Assembly (NCBI GenBank): GCA_004193595.1
Contig: RPGQ01000009.1
Coordinates: forward strand, 1 to 64,000
DNA: 64,000 bases
Direction: 5' to 3'
Source: Desulfobacteraceae bacterium Eth-SRB2
GTDB taxonomy: Bacteria > Desulfobacterota > Desulfobacteria > Desulfobacterales > UBA11574
Shown: positions 23,636 to 33,054 of the stretch, one piece after another
Layout of the letters: every line of letters begins with the position of its first letter
Position numbering within the stretch: the stretch's first letter is position 1
Made by a program: the position numbers and the translations under genes
The notes under the pieces: model-generated
Databases searched by the model: none
What the model saw: the letters and a program-made list of their open reading frames with translations, nothing else
What the model was told of the DNA's origin: nothing

Positions 23636-25644
23636 TATTCTTTCCTTGTATCAATCGAATTTGATGATCGATTGGAATTATTGAGGGGAAGGTTCAGTAT
23701 AAATGCTGTCCCTTCATTAACCTTACTTTTTACCTCTATGGCTCCACCATGGTCCTGCATATTCTGATGTGCGATAAACAGCCCAAGACCCGTACCTTTG
23801 TGAACAGTACTCTTATGCTTAGTCGTAAAATAGGGATCAAACACCCTGTCAATATGATCAAGTGGAATTCCGGGGCCATTATCTTTAATTTCAATGCTCA
23901 CTGTGGCCTGTTTTTCCTTTTCGGCACAATTTTTTGTAATTAATTCAATTTTCCCTCCCTCAGGAGTAAAATCGACTGCATTTGAAAGGATATTTAATAC
24001 AACCTGTTTCATTTTTTCAGAATCCATCCAGACTTGCCCGATATTGGGATCAAATTGACAGGAGACATTAATCTTCTTGGCATTACTTTGTGGTGAAACC
24101 AGAAGAGCCATTGAATCAATCAATCCGTGGAGATCATTTAACTTCATGTGGGATTCTTTTGTTTTGACCAGGTCTAGAAGTTCTGTAATAAGATTATTTA
24201 TCCGGTGTGTCTCTTCCATTGCAATCTTATGAAAGTCTTTTTGAAATTCTTCATCATTGTATTTCTGCGGCATCATCTGGATAAAAGTCCCTATGGCTGT
24301 TAGGGGATTTTTGATCTCATGGGCCAGTCTTGCTGCCAGATTTCCTAAAAAGGAAAATTTTTCTGAGCGGCTTAAGAGGGCATGAGATTGCTTGAGTTCT
24401 TTCATCTGTTCCTGAAGCCTGCTGTAAAGTTTTGCATTTTCTATGGCAATGGCAATCTGTGGTGCAAAAACTTCCAGTGTTTCCCGTGTTTCTCTGGGCA
24501 CCTCCTTTCCATCAACAGCATCCGTGGCGATAACACCGATCACCCTGGAGCGGGTGATAAGGGGAACTACATATAGTGAAGTGGGTTTGCCGTAACTCAG
24601 CATAATATTTTCTTTTCTCAGAGTTGAGCCCTTTACTTCAGGTACATACTCTGCCTGTCCAGTGTTCGTTACCCTTGCCAGAATGTTGCTTAAACGGTCC
24701 AGAGAAACCCTGTAGTTTTTGACCACTTCAGGCATTGCACCATGAGAATCCATGCCGTGAAGATATTCAAGGCATCCTTCATCTTCATTAACAAGCATGA
24801 TTATGGCACGGTTGATCCGGCAGACATTGGACAGAATGTTCATGATAACGGTTAAGAGTTGTTCCAGATCCAGCAAAGACAGGATCGCCTTACCGGTTTC
24901 CTGTATGGCTGCAATTTGTTTGATTTTTTTGTTAAGCTCTATATTCAACAGGTTGACTTCATCGTATTTCTGTTCGATGATTGCTTTATCTTCCTCCATT
25001 TCCTTTATGGTTTCCATAAGAACCGATTTTGACGTGAAAAATCGTGAAAAAATCTCATGAAATCTGTTTTTGAAAGGCCATTTTATATGGTATTCACAGT
25101 ATGGACTTCCATCAAAATAACAACACCTTTCTTTTAAAACGGCGGGTTTTCCATCCCATATTAACGGCATGGACGTATACGTTCCTTGATTATACAGACA
25201 TATGTCTTTGGTTGCAGCCATATTAGGATCCCAGTGTAAGCGTACAACCGCTTCATTTTTTCTAAGTTCAACAAGCTCTACTCTCTTGCTTCTATTCCAG
25301 CGGTCATTTATTTTCTGGCCGTGCTTGAGCGCTTTTCTAACAGACCAAAATGCCTTGAATATAATACGTTGAGCGTAGCCCAGAGAGATGTTTTCCGTAG
25401 CATACCTGCCGATGTTATAAGCTGCCATTTCGTCATTAAGGATTGATGCCGCTCTTTTGTATAACTTTGAAATAACGCTGCAGGAAATCCAACTGTTGGG
25501 ATCTCTTAAAAAACTTTCAGGATCCTGGAGAGTGTCAATTTCAGGGTCAAGATTCCCAAAAAGAGCGCTGCAATCACCGTCATTATATTTTTTGACATAA
25601 TCGAGGATTGCTCTGGAATTTATGCAGCTCGTTTCCTTTTCCAC
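23635..25644 (-). CDS. Sensor histidine kinase with GAF domain
   Basis: 669 residues, with no clear membrane segment. An N-terminal ~200-residue sensor region (ending CCYFDGSPYCEYHIKWP) is followed by a coiled coil (about 215-250) and a GAF domain (about 250-400). A HisKA follows with the phospho-acceptor in AARLAHEIKNPLTAIGTF, then an HATPase with NILSNAVDFTPEG, DNGPGIP and GTGLGLFIA. It is a cytoplasmic sensor of an unknown signal. Its partner may be the regulator at 29456, but nothing proves it. Confidence 0.92.
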   Translation of the reverse strand: MEKETSCINSRAILDYVKKYNDGDCSALFGNLDPEIDTLQDPESFLRDPNSWISCSVISKLYKRAASILNDEMAAYNIGRYATENISLGYAQRIIFKAFWSVRKALKHGQKINDRWNRSKRVELVELRKNEAVVRLHWDPNMAATKDICLYNQGTYTSMPLIWDGKPAVLKERCCYFDGSPYCEYHIKWPFKNRFHEIFSRFFTSKSVLMETIKEMEEDKAIIEQKYDEVNLLNIELNKKIKQIAAIQETGKAILSLLDLEQLLTVIMNILSNVCRINRAIIMLVNEDEGCLEYLHGMDSHGAMPEVVKNYRVSLDRLSNILARVTNTGQAEYVPEVKGSTLRKENIMLSYGKPTSLYVVPLITRSRVIGVIATDAVDGKEVPRETRETLEVFAPQIAIAIENAKLYSRLQEQMKELKQSHALLSRSEKFSFLGNLAARLAHEIKNPLTAIGTFIQMMPQKYNDEEFQKDFHKIAMEETHRINNLITELLDLVKTKESHMKLNDLHGLIDSMALLVSPQSNAKKINVSCQFDPNIGQVWMDSEKMKQVVLNILSNAVDFTPEGGKIELITKNCAEKEKQATVSIEIKDNGPGIPLDHIDRVFDPYFTTKHKSTVHKGTGLGLFIAHQNMQDHGGAIEVKSKVNEGTAFILNLPLNNSNRSSNSIDTRKE

Positions 25645-25735
25645 TTTATTAACCGCTTTTATAAGTCAAAAACTTGGTGGGATTGCTCCCGACCGGGGCG
25701 TAATACAGGCCGGAAATGCAAAGCTTCGCCGGAAT

Positions 25736-27274
25736 TTATAACGGTAAAATTCGGGTGTTTCTTTGATCTGACATCAATTTTTTATATTTTTCGGTTAAAA
25801 CGGGCACCGATTTTCTGAAAATTGAAAGGCTTTCTCCCTGTACGTTAAATATTGATCTGTTGTTGTCTTTGAAACATGGGTCGGGTATGGCATCATCCCT
25901 TAAGGACCGAGCCGGAAGTCTGAAAAAAGGCATAATATTTAAAAGTGCGCTGTTTATTTTTTGTGTGTAATTGGAAAGTTTAAAGATTTTTGTATTATAA
26001 TCGAGAATAGTCCCAAAGTCCAAATTTTTCGACGGCTGTCTGACAATGTTCTGTCCAAAAACACCGTCATCGTCAAAAACAACATCCGGCAGAGATACGG
26101 CAAGTTCATAAATCTTGGTTTTGGGATATACATGACATTCCCCTACCTTAAAGATATGTCCGCCCGGACCTTTGTATTTAGACAAATTTTGGATAAAGAC
26201 AAGGCTTTCTTTAAGATCTTTTTCCGTATCACCCGGATACCCGGAAATCATAAAAATGACCATGGGAATTTCGTTTCGGGCCGCTTCTTTGAAAATAGCG
26301 ATGGTATTTGCAATATATTTTTCATAATGAGATTTGTTCTTAACTTTATTCATGCGTCTCAAGGTGCTGTAACTGGCAGACTCAAAGCCAAGAGCGATAA
26401 TGCCGCACACATCTGCAATGCCGGAAATAATTGAAGGATCGAGCACATCGCAACGACTTTCAAAATTAACTTTCATTCCCAATGACCTCAGCAATGGAAA
26501 CAGATCGAAAGATTTAAATAGGGCATCACTGACCAGCAGGGTATGGGCATTTATCTTATCCATCAAATTTTTCAGGTCGTTATGAATGATTTCAGACGGC
26601 ACTTTTCTTCTGTGGGGTCGTATAAATTCTTCCATGCAAAAATTACACCCATAGGAACAGCCCCTGCTGAAGGCATATGGCAAAATATCGTACTTCCTGG
26701 GTTGCATCAATAAATCAAGGTTAAGAAGCGCTTTTTTAGCGAGGTCAAACCGTTTTCCTCTCCGGGTTAAATATGTTTGACCGTTTTTCTTCCACGCAAT
26801 GCCGGGGATATCTTCGGTAATGGGATTTTTCCCCATATGCAAAAGTTCAACAATCTTAAGTGAAGCCTCTTCGCCTTCACCCAACACAATCAAATCCACT
26901 GCCGTGGTTTTGGAAAAGATTTCTTCATAGTAAATCGTCGGGAAATACCCCCCTAAAAAGATAAAAATATCAGGGTCCACCTTCTTAATAAGATTACAAA
27001 TATCAATAACCTCTTCTGCCTGGGAAATTGCCGTGCATGATATGCCGACGCCTTTTGGTTTCAGTTTGGCCAGGTCTTTAGAAAATTCCCGGGATATTTG
27101 TTCTTTTCCGTCTTTGTTAAGAGGCAAACCATAGTCCATGGCTACGGAAATAACTTTAATTTCTATGTCCGGTCTGTTAATCTTTATAAAACTCGTGATT
27201 TCCAGAATAGGTAACGGATAAGCAGGAACATACATTCCTGTATTTTTTGAAATCGGTTCAATAAATAAGAACAT
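25736..27274 (-). CDS. B12-binding-domain radical SAM protein
   Basis: 512 residues. An N-terminal cobalamin-binding-like region (residues 1-150, with GVGISCTAISQAEEV and FLGGYFPT) precedes a radical SAM core. The cluster motif is SRGCSYGCNFCMEEF (CxxxCxxC). The later LGFESASYSTLRRMNK is common in this class. Such enzymes modify lipids, hopanoids or natural products; the substrate is open. Its neighbour is a lipid acyltransferase. Confidence 0.9.
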   Translation of the reverse strand: MFLFIEPISKNTGMYVPAYPLPILEITSFIKINRPDIEIKVISVAMDYGLPLNKDGKEQISREFSKDLAKLKPKGVGISCTAISQAEEVIDICNLIKKVDPDIFIFLGGYFPTIYYEEIFSKTTAVDLIVLGEGEEASLKIVELLHMGKNPITEDIPGIAWKKNGQTYLTRRGKRFDLAKKALLNLDLLMQPRKYDILPYAFSRGCSYGCNFCMEEFIRPHRRKVPSEIIHNDLKNLMDKINAHTLLVSDALFKSFDLFPLLRSLGMKVNFESRCDVLDPSIISGIADVCGIIALGFESASYSTLRRMNKVKNKSHYEKYIANTIAIFKEAARNEIPMVIFMISGYPGDTEKDLKESLVFIQNLSKYKGPGGHIFKVGECHVYPKTKIYELAVSLPDVVFDDDGVFGQNIVRQPSKNLDFGTILDYNTKIFKLSNYTQKINSALLNIMPFFRLPARSLRDDAIPDPCFKDNNRSIFNVQGESLSIFRKSVPVLTEKYKKLMSDQRNTRILPL

Positions 27275-27448
27275 TGTAAAATCCTCTAGTATGAGACCTT
27301 TGCAAAACGCCCCCTTTTGCCTGCCCAGTTAAATCCGTATTTAATATTTAACCGGGGCCCAATTCCTGCGCCTGCCCCGTGGAATGCTTGCCCAATGAAA
27401 TGCAGCGCCTATTTCATCGGGGCGTAGCCTATTCCTCGGGGGTCAGAC

Positions 27449-28417
27449 TCAAACAAGGGAAGGTTCAAGCACAGGAACCGATGCCGGTGTTTCTGCTACC
27501 GCGTCAGATGGTGCAAACATATCCAATTGCGGATATTTTTTCCATTGATACCATTCTTCTGGAAACCTGTATATATAATGTTCCATAAATTTCAGCACCA
27601 CTTCCCCGATGGACATATCCATGGATCGCTGATATTGTTTTGTCATTTCTTCCCAAGAAGATGTTATAAATTTATACCCATGCCGGGAATCTCTGTGCAT
27701 AGCTCCAAAAACAATAGCGGCTTTACATCTTTTGGACAGAATATTTATTGTTTTGTCCATATGAATATGCTTGCCCAGAAAATCTATTTTATTATTCCGA
27801 CAGGGCCTCCATTCATCTATCTCGTCACATTGGGTTATCACAACCCGGTTTTCTTTTAAATTGTCAAAAATCGCTTTCATGATATTTGGGGTCTTGTCCG
27901 GGTCAATAAATCTGGCTGAAACATCGCCGGCACGTTGATTTGATATTGCCCGCAACCGGTTTGTTTTAAATTTCACCACAATGGTTACCGGATAATTATT
28001 TAACGCCAGATAACCCGGAATAAATTCGACCCCCCCGAGATGGCCGGTGACTAAAAGAACACCCTTGCCTTTGCTAAGTGCTTTATTTATGGAGGTTAAC
28101 CCTTGATTCTCTATGTGTGTTCGGAAAAAGGTTTTCCATGTTTGAGTATTGGAAAAGGCATTAAAAAATTTTTCGTAGTAATGGAATAATATGCCTCGAA
28201 AAACGTCTCTTGTAATAGATCTGATTTCGGAGCTGTTTTTATGGTCTATGAAAACCATTTTAACAGCCTTTTTGATTTTCCGTTTTTCTTTTCTGTTAAA
28301 GAAAAAATATAATTTACCCAAAATACTCATGTAATAGAAGGTCATTCTCCACCCCAGTATCCTGCACACAAAGACATTGAATCGCCCTTGTAAAAAAGAA
28401 CTTAAATTTATCTTCAT
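27449..28417 (-). CDS. Lysophospholipid/lipid A acyltransferase (LpxL/HtrB-like)
   Basis: 322 residues. The acyltransferase HxxxxE motif is HLGGVE within LLVTGHLGGVEFIPGYLALN. The usual late arginine-rich and tryptophan parts (YRFPEEWYQWKKYP) are present. An AGGAGGTATACCC site precedes the ATG at 28417. It probably transfers an acyl chain onto a lipid A or other lipid precursor at the inner membrane. The next gene downstream is the radical SAM protein. Confidence 0.85.
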   Translation of the reverse strand: MKINLSSFLQGRFNVFVCRILGWRMTFYYMSILGKLYFFFNRKEKRKIKKAVKMVFIDHKNSSEIRSITRDVFRGILFHYYEKFFNAFSNTQTWKTFFRTHIENQGLTSINKALSKGKGVLLVTGHLGGVEFIPGYLALNNYPVTIVVKFKTNRLRAISNQRAGDVSARFIDPDKTPNIMKAIFDNLKENRVVITQCDEIDEWRPCRNNKIDFLGKHIHMDKTINILSKRCKAAIVFGAMHRDSRHGYKFITSSWEEMTKQYQRSMDMSIGEVVLKFMEHYIYRFPEEWYQWKKYPQLDMFAPSDAVAETPASVPVLEPSLV

Positions 28418-28584
28418 GGGTATACCTCCTTTTTGTTCTTGGAATTTTTCTCCGCCCGGTTAATTTTAAATGAGTTCGCTATATAGCGAAAGAATGTTGG
28501 AATAATGAACACTGGATTAATGGTCCATCCGGACGCAACTCGTCTAATACAGAATCTACGATTGCAATATTTCATAAACAAAGA

Positions 28585-28765
28585 TGATGAACTCGTAAAA
28601 AGTCCGATTTAGACGGTCTCGTAAAAAGTTCAAATTCCCCCGCCAAACATAGGCGGGATAAAAAGGCGCTGCAAATTTTGTAATCATGAGGCGTACTTTT
28701 CGTACGTTGAATGATTGCGAAATGCAGCACAACGCAGAAGTTGGACTTTTTACGAGTCCGTCAAA
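28585..28765. repeat. MITE-like element with GACTCGTAAAAAGTCC ends
   Basis: The ends are inverted: AACTCGTAAAAAGTCC on the left and GGACTTTTTACGAGT on the right. The centre has GGCGTACTTTTCGTACG, and GCGAAATGCAGCACAACGCA follows. It is over 85% identical by eye to 44602-44752. It has no coding potential and is probably non-autonomous. Confidence 0.8.
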
Positions 28766-29175
28766 GATCATATAATTCAGAATCCGCATTCGGGTCTGGC
28801 CAAGGGTTTTGGGAAATAGAATTTCAGAAACGTATAATTCATAATATCATAATGAAAATAGAGGCGCGACGCGGAAACAACTGGTGAATTTAGAGAACTA
28901 TACTTTATGAAATATTCAGGTTGAACGTATGATCTCTATCAATGCATTTGCCTATGTGTTTCTTCAAAATTTCTTCAAAAAACGTGCCACAACCTGCCGA
29001 ATAGATGGGATCTGGGGTTTGAAAAAGGTGTTATGAGATAGATTTTATATAAGAATTTATTTAAAATCCTTGTTTAGAGCGATGTTACATTAATATGAAT
29101 ATTATGAATATATATAACAAAACAATTAACCCTTTTAATAGACGAAGTACATTCATGGAAAATAACACAGAAGAT
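28766..29175. other. Non-coding gap
   Basis: AT-rich sequence between the acyltransferase and the sigma-54 regulator. I see no gene, RNA or conserved repeat in this part. Confidence 0.4.
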
Positions 29176-29216
29176 ATGCACAGAAAAATGTGCACGATGC
29201 ACATTTTTCTGTGCAT
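29176..29216. terminator. Perfect 19-bp hairpin with T-run
   Basis: The arms are ATGCACAGAAAAATGTGCA and its exact complement, separated by CGA and followed by TTTT. The stem is unusually perfect for a terminator. It may end transcription between 28417 and 29456, or serve as a binding site. Confidence 0.6.
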
Positions 29217-29349
29217 TTTTGTTTTCAACACTCTGTGATTGACGAAAATAAAATTTTATGATCATATATTTTTTAATGATATTAACACTGAATTAACCAT
29301 AACATAATAATAAGTTAACATAGCCTGTCTCATGCGGATTCAGAAAACA

Positions 29350-29366
29350 TGGCATAAAGTTTGCTT
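29350..29366 (+). promoter_or_regulatory. Sigma-54 (-24/-12) promoter
   Basis: TGGCAT, five bases, then TTGCT: GG at 29351-29352 and GC at 29363-29364 with exactly ten bases between. This matches the RpoN consensus. It lies about 90 bp before the start of a sigma-54-dependent regulator, suggesting autoregulation. Confidence 0.75.
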
Positions 29367-29455
29367 GTTTTGCGATTGTTTTAATATCTCCCGGTATTTA
29401 TAACCCGGCCCATACGAAGCTCACAGACTATAGATGAAGAAAGAGTGAATTGGAT

Positions 29456-30808
29456 ATGAAAAAAAATTATACGATTCTTGTTGTTGATGATGAAAATGGC
29501 GTTCGCCAGTCGTTTAACATGGTCTTAAAGGATGATTATAATGTGCTTCTGGCGGGCACAGGACAACAAGCTATTGATATTTTTATAAAAAATAAGATCG
29601 ATCTGATTTTGCTCGATATCCTTTTACCGGATACCGGAGGTCTTAACCTTCTTGAGAAATTCAAGGAAACAGATCCTAATACGGAAATAATCATGGTAAC
29701 AGCAGTTAATGAGGTTCAAACGGCAGTAAAGGCAATTAAACTGGGGGCTTATGAATACATAATTAAACCGTTTGTGGTGGATGATATCTTGACTGTAATC
29801 AATCGGGCCATGGAAAAGCGAAGCCTTGTAAGAGAGGTTGCCTATCTAAAGGATGAACTTGAACGGTATTGCCCTTTTGAAAAGATGGTTGGCAAAAATG
29901 AAAATATGATAAAAATATTTGAGTTAATATCGATTGTTTCTCAAAGTGATGGTACCGTCCTGATACAGGGTGAGAGCGGTACCGGTAAGGAACTGGTTGC
30001 CAGAGCCATTCATAACCGGGGATCGAGACATAAAGAGCCGTTTGTGGTTATTAATTGTTCCGCCATACCGGCGACCCTGATGGAGAGTAAAATCTTCGGT
30101 CACAACAGAGGGGCGTTTACCGGGGCCACCCATACCAGTGTCGGCAAGCTGGAAATTGCAGACAAGGGGACTGTTTTTTTGGATGATATCGATTCTCTGG
30201 ATATCAACATGCAGGCTAAGCTTCTACGAATTATCCAGGAAAAAGAATTTGAAAGACTCGGCAGCACCAAGGTTGTCAAGGTTGATGTCAGGTTTGTGGC
30301 ATCTTCGAATAAAGACCTCAGCCATATGATTTTACAGGAAAGATTTCGTGAAGACCTCTATTATAGGCTGGCTGTTTTCCCCATTGAACTCCCCCCCTTA
30401 AGAGAAAGAAAAGATGATATCCCACTTTTACTGAACCACTTTTTGGAGTTAAATTCCATGAATACCGGGAAACCTCCCAAAATATTTTCCGAAGAGGCAG
30501 TTGACATATTAACACAATATGATTGGCCGGGAAATGTCAGAGAGCTTCAGAACCTGGTAGAAAGATTGTTTGCCATTACAAAAGGTTCTGTGATTCATCT
30601 TAAAGATATTTCTACTTTCAACAGTGGTAAAAGGGGAATTAAGGATATGCCCCTTAAACAAGCCGTGAGAGAATTTGAGAAAAATTACATTTCCGAGATT
30701 CTTGAAAACGTTGACGGCAATAGAAAAAAGGCTGCAGAACGACTCGGGATACACCGTAATACACTTTTTTCCAAAACAGTCGAATTCGGTTTGAATACGA
30801 ACAAGTAA
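29456..30808 (+). CDS. Sigma-54-dependent NtrC-family response regulator
   Basis: 450 residues from the ATG at 29456 (a TTG at 29450 is possible). The receiver domain has VVDDENG and the phospho-acceptor aspartate in LILLDILLPDTGG. The AAA+ domain has GESGTGKELVARAIH, the sigma-54 contact loop GAFTGATHTS and Walker B FLDDID. The Fis-type helix-turn-helix at the C-terminus is NRKKAAERLGIHRNTLFS. It activates RpoN promoters when phosphorylated. A sigma-54 site precedes it. Confidence 0.95.
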   Translation: MKKNYTILVVDDENGVRQSFNMVLKDDYNVLLAGTGQQAIDIFIKNKIDLILLDILLPDTGGLNLLEKFKETDPNTEIIMVTAVNEVQTAVKAIKLGAYEYIIKPFVVDDILTVINRAMEKRSLVREVAYLKDELERYCPFEKMVGKNENMIKIFELISIVSQSDGTVLIQGESGTGKELVARAIHNRGSRHKEPFVVINCSAIPATLMESKIFGHNRGAFTGATHTSVGKLEIADKGTVFLDDIDSLDINMQAKLLRIIQEKEFERLGSTKVVKVDVRFVASSNKDLSHMILQERFREDLYYRLAVFPIELPPLRERKDDIPLLLNHFLELNSMNTGKPPKIFSEEAVDILTQYDWPGNVRELQNLVERLFAITKGSVIHLKDISTFNSGKRGIKDMPLKQAVREFEKNYISEILENVDGNRKKAAERLGIHRNTLFSKTVEFGLNTNK

Positions 30809-30881
30809 AAATCCGGGTCCAGAGGGACCGGCTTTGATTATCCCCAGAGGGGATTAAGTTTGCCGGCAATTAACGATTTAC

Positions 30882-31007
30882 GGAATATTGGAGTGGTGGA
30901 GTAATGGAAGAAACCCATTTTTTCATCGCTCTCAGAAAACAGATCCCTGGAAAAAATCTGAAAGTTTAAAGCTCTTTTTTTTAAATCAACACTCCGGTAC
31001 TCCGGTT
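30882..31007. repeat. Inverted tandem-oligomer repeat (8-nt arms)
   Basis: The left arm has GGAATATT, GGAGTGGT and GGAGTAAT; the right arm has ACACTCC, GGTACTCC and GGTTG. The same 8-nt theme occurs at 46678 and 58936. The rest of 30809-31155 holds no gene. Confidence 0.6.
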
Positions 31008-31155
31008 GATTTATACGGGCAGAGCCATTGATCTCTGACTCCCGCAATGCGGGACAGGCTTGGCCCTGAGGACCAGGTTTTTTAGAACCCAACAAACATA
31101 CCTGAAATTCCACAAAAGAAACCTCCTCTATTTCACATCTTTTTTTTATTTATTC

Positions 31156-31184
31156 TTGACATGAATTTGCAAAATGTTTATAGG
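31156..31184 (+). promoter_or_regulatory. Sigma-70-type promoter of the dsr operon
   Basis: TTGACA at 31156, a 17-bp spacer, then TATAGG at 31179-31184. It lies about 155 bp before the RsbRD-type gene that begins the dsrMKJOP cluster, with no other promoter as good nearby. Confidence 0.6.
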
Positions 31185-31339
31185 ACTTTTTTTAAATGTG
31201 ATTTTTCTGAATTTTATCTCCACTTGGAAATGGTTTATATCCAACGGGTACAGTCGATTAACCAACTAATATTAACAGATGATTTATTATCGACTTGCGA
31301 TTGACTCAATAGAATTGGAAATTTGGAACGGTCTTTAAT

Positions 31340-31885
31340 ATGAGCCTCAATAATCTACTGGCGCAAAGAAAAACCGCGATTATAAAAAACTGGTTTACCT
31401 TAGCAGTTGAAACTTATCCCCCTGACACCGCATCATTTCTAAAAAAGCAGAAAGATCCTTTTGCCAACCCTGTTGGAAGAACAGTATCCCTGGGATTGGA
31501 AGGATTATTTAATGAACTCCTTAAGGAAATGGATTATGAAATTATAACCTCCTTCCTCGATCCTATCATCAGGATCAGAGCTATTCAAAACTTCTCCCCT
31601 GCACATGCCGTAAGTTTCATCTTCCTTTTAAAAAAGGTCATTAGAGAAAATATAAAAAAGGAAGCTTTGGAAGAGCAGCTTTTTAATGAACTGCTGTTGT
31701 TCGAGTCAAAAATCGATCAATTGGTCATGATTGCGTTTAACCTTTATATGCAATGCAAGGAAAAGATTTACGACCTCAAAGCCAATGAGATGAGAAACTC
31801 AACTTATAAGGCTTTTAAGCGGGCGGGTTTGGTTAGAGACTGGCCGGTGGATGAACCGGACATTAAACCTAATATTAATGAGTAA
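31340..31885 (+). CDS. RsbRD N-terminal-domain protein upstream of dsrMKJOP
   Basis: 181 residues, soluble and helical. The RsbRD_N signature includes NLLAQRKTAIIKNWFTLAVE early, and GLEGLFNELL and IRIRAIQNFSPAHAVSFIF later. Genes of this type commonly precede dsrMKJOP in sulfate reducers. The role is unknown; a sensory or assembly function is likely. About 120 bp separate it from dsrM. Confidence 0.85.
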   Translation: MSLNNLLAQRKTAIIKNWFTLAVETYPPDTASFLKKQKDPFANPVGRTVSLGLEGLFNELLKEMDYEIITSFLDPIIRIRAIQNFSPAHAVSFIFLLKKVIRENIKKEALEEQLFNELLLFESKIDQLVMIAFNLYMQCKEKIYDLKANEMRNSTYKAFKRAGLVRDWPVDEPDIKPNINE

Positions 31886-32004
31886 GGAGGCTTCAAACCA
31901 TATATAAGTTTTTTGCAAAATCATTTGTAAAAAAAGCTGTGTTAAACGATTTTGGATAAACTTTTAAATGTTGTTATGAGGCCATCGAGTGAGGTAATGG
32001 TATA

Positions 32005-33051
32005 ATGAATATTAGTTACATGTATTCCCTCATAGCGGTTATCGTCTTATTTTTACTTGCCTATGTGGGCGCTATGTTGCCGGGGGGCGAGGTATTTTTT
32101 GGTATTATCATACCTTATCTGGCCTTAATTATTTTTATTTTGGGATTTATAAATCGCATTATAGATTGGGCCCGTTCACCGGTTCCTTTTCGCATTCCCA
32201 CAACCTGCGGTCAGGAAAAATCTTTGCCCTGGATCAAGCCCAACAGCATTGACAACCCCACCACGACCGGCGGTGTTATTATCCGGATGTTTCTGGAGGT
32301 CGTTTTTTTCCGGTCATTATTCAGAAATACAAAAATGGCGTTAAAAGAGGGCGATAAGCTTTCCTATGAATGGGAAAAGTGGCTGTGGCTCTTTTCGCTG
32401 GCATTTCACTGGACCTTTTTTGTTGTACTATTCAGACATCTTCGATTCTTTACGGAACCGGTGCCGGCCTTAGTGGAAGTAGTGGCAAAACTGGACGGTT
32501 TTCTCCAGATCGGCCTGCCGGAACTTAGAATTTCAGGCGTGGTCTTGCTGGGCGCTTTAATCTTCTTGTTCTTAAGAAGAATATATATTCCGCAGATGAG
32601 ATTTATTTCACTGGCTTCAGACTATTTCCCCCTGTTTTTGATTATCGGCATTGCGTTTACCGGGATCTTGATGCGCTATTTTACAAAGGTGGATATCGTG
32701 GGTGTTAAAGAGTTTACCATGAGCCTTGCCACCTTCAAACCCCACATTACCCAAGGAATCGGCAGCATTTTTTATGTACATCTATTTTTTGTCAGTGTTC
32801 TTTTAGCCTATTTTCCCTTCAGCAAACTCATGCATTTGGGGGGAATTTTTATGAGCCCCACCCGAAATATGGTCAACAACAACCGTTTTAAAAGACATAT
32901 CAATCCATGGAATTACCCTGTCGAAGTTCACACATATGAACAGTATGAAGACGAGTTCAGGGAAAAGATGGTCGGAGTAGGATTGCCCGTGGTAAAACCG
33001 TTAGCGGCGAAAACGCCGGAGGAAGCAAAGGAACCAGAGGAAAAGGAGTAA
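32005..33051 (+). CDS. dsrM: DsrM, membrane cytochrome b subunit of the DsrMKJOP complex
   Basis: 348 residues. Six or so transmembrane helices, with a NarI-like haem-b core (AFHWTFFVVLFRHLRFF and FYVHLFFVSVLLAYFPFSKL carry the histidines). DsrM binds two haems b and exchanges electrons with menaquinone, passing them to DsrK. The C-terminal tail is soluble and acidic. A GAGGTAATG site precedes it; dsrK starts 3 bp after its stop. Confidence 0.95.
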   Translation: MNISYMYSLIAVIVLFLLAYVGAMLPGGEVFFGIIIPYLALIIFILGFINRIIDWARSPVPFRIPTTCGQEKSLPWIKPNSIDNPTTTGGVIIRMFLEVVFFRSLFRNTKMALKEGDKLSYEWEKWLWLFSLAFHWTFFVVLFRHLRFFTEPVPALVEVVAKLDGFLQIGLPELRISGVVLLGALIFLFLRRIYIPQMRFISLASDYFPLFLIIGIAFTGILMRYFTKVDIVGVKEFTMSLATFKPHITQGIGSIFYVHLFFVSVLLAYFPFSKLMHLGGIFMSPTRNMVNNNRFKRHINPWNYPVEVHTYEQYEDEFREKMVGVGLPVVKPLAAKTPEEAKEPEEKE

Positions 33052-33054
33052 GTA

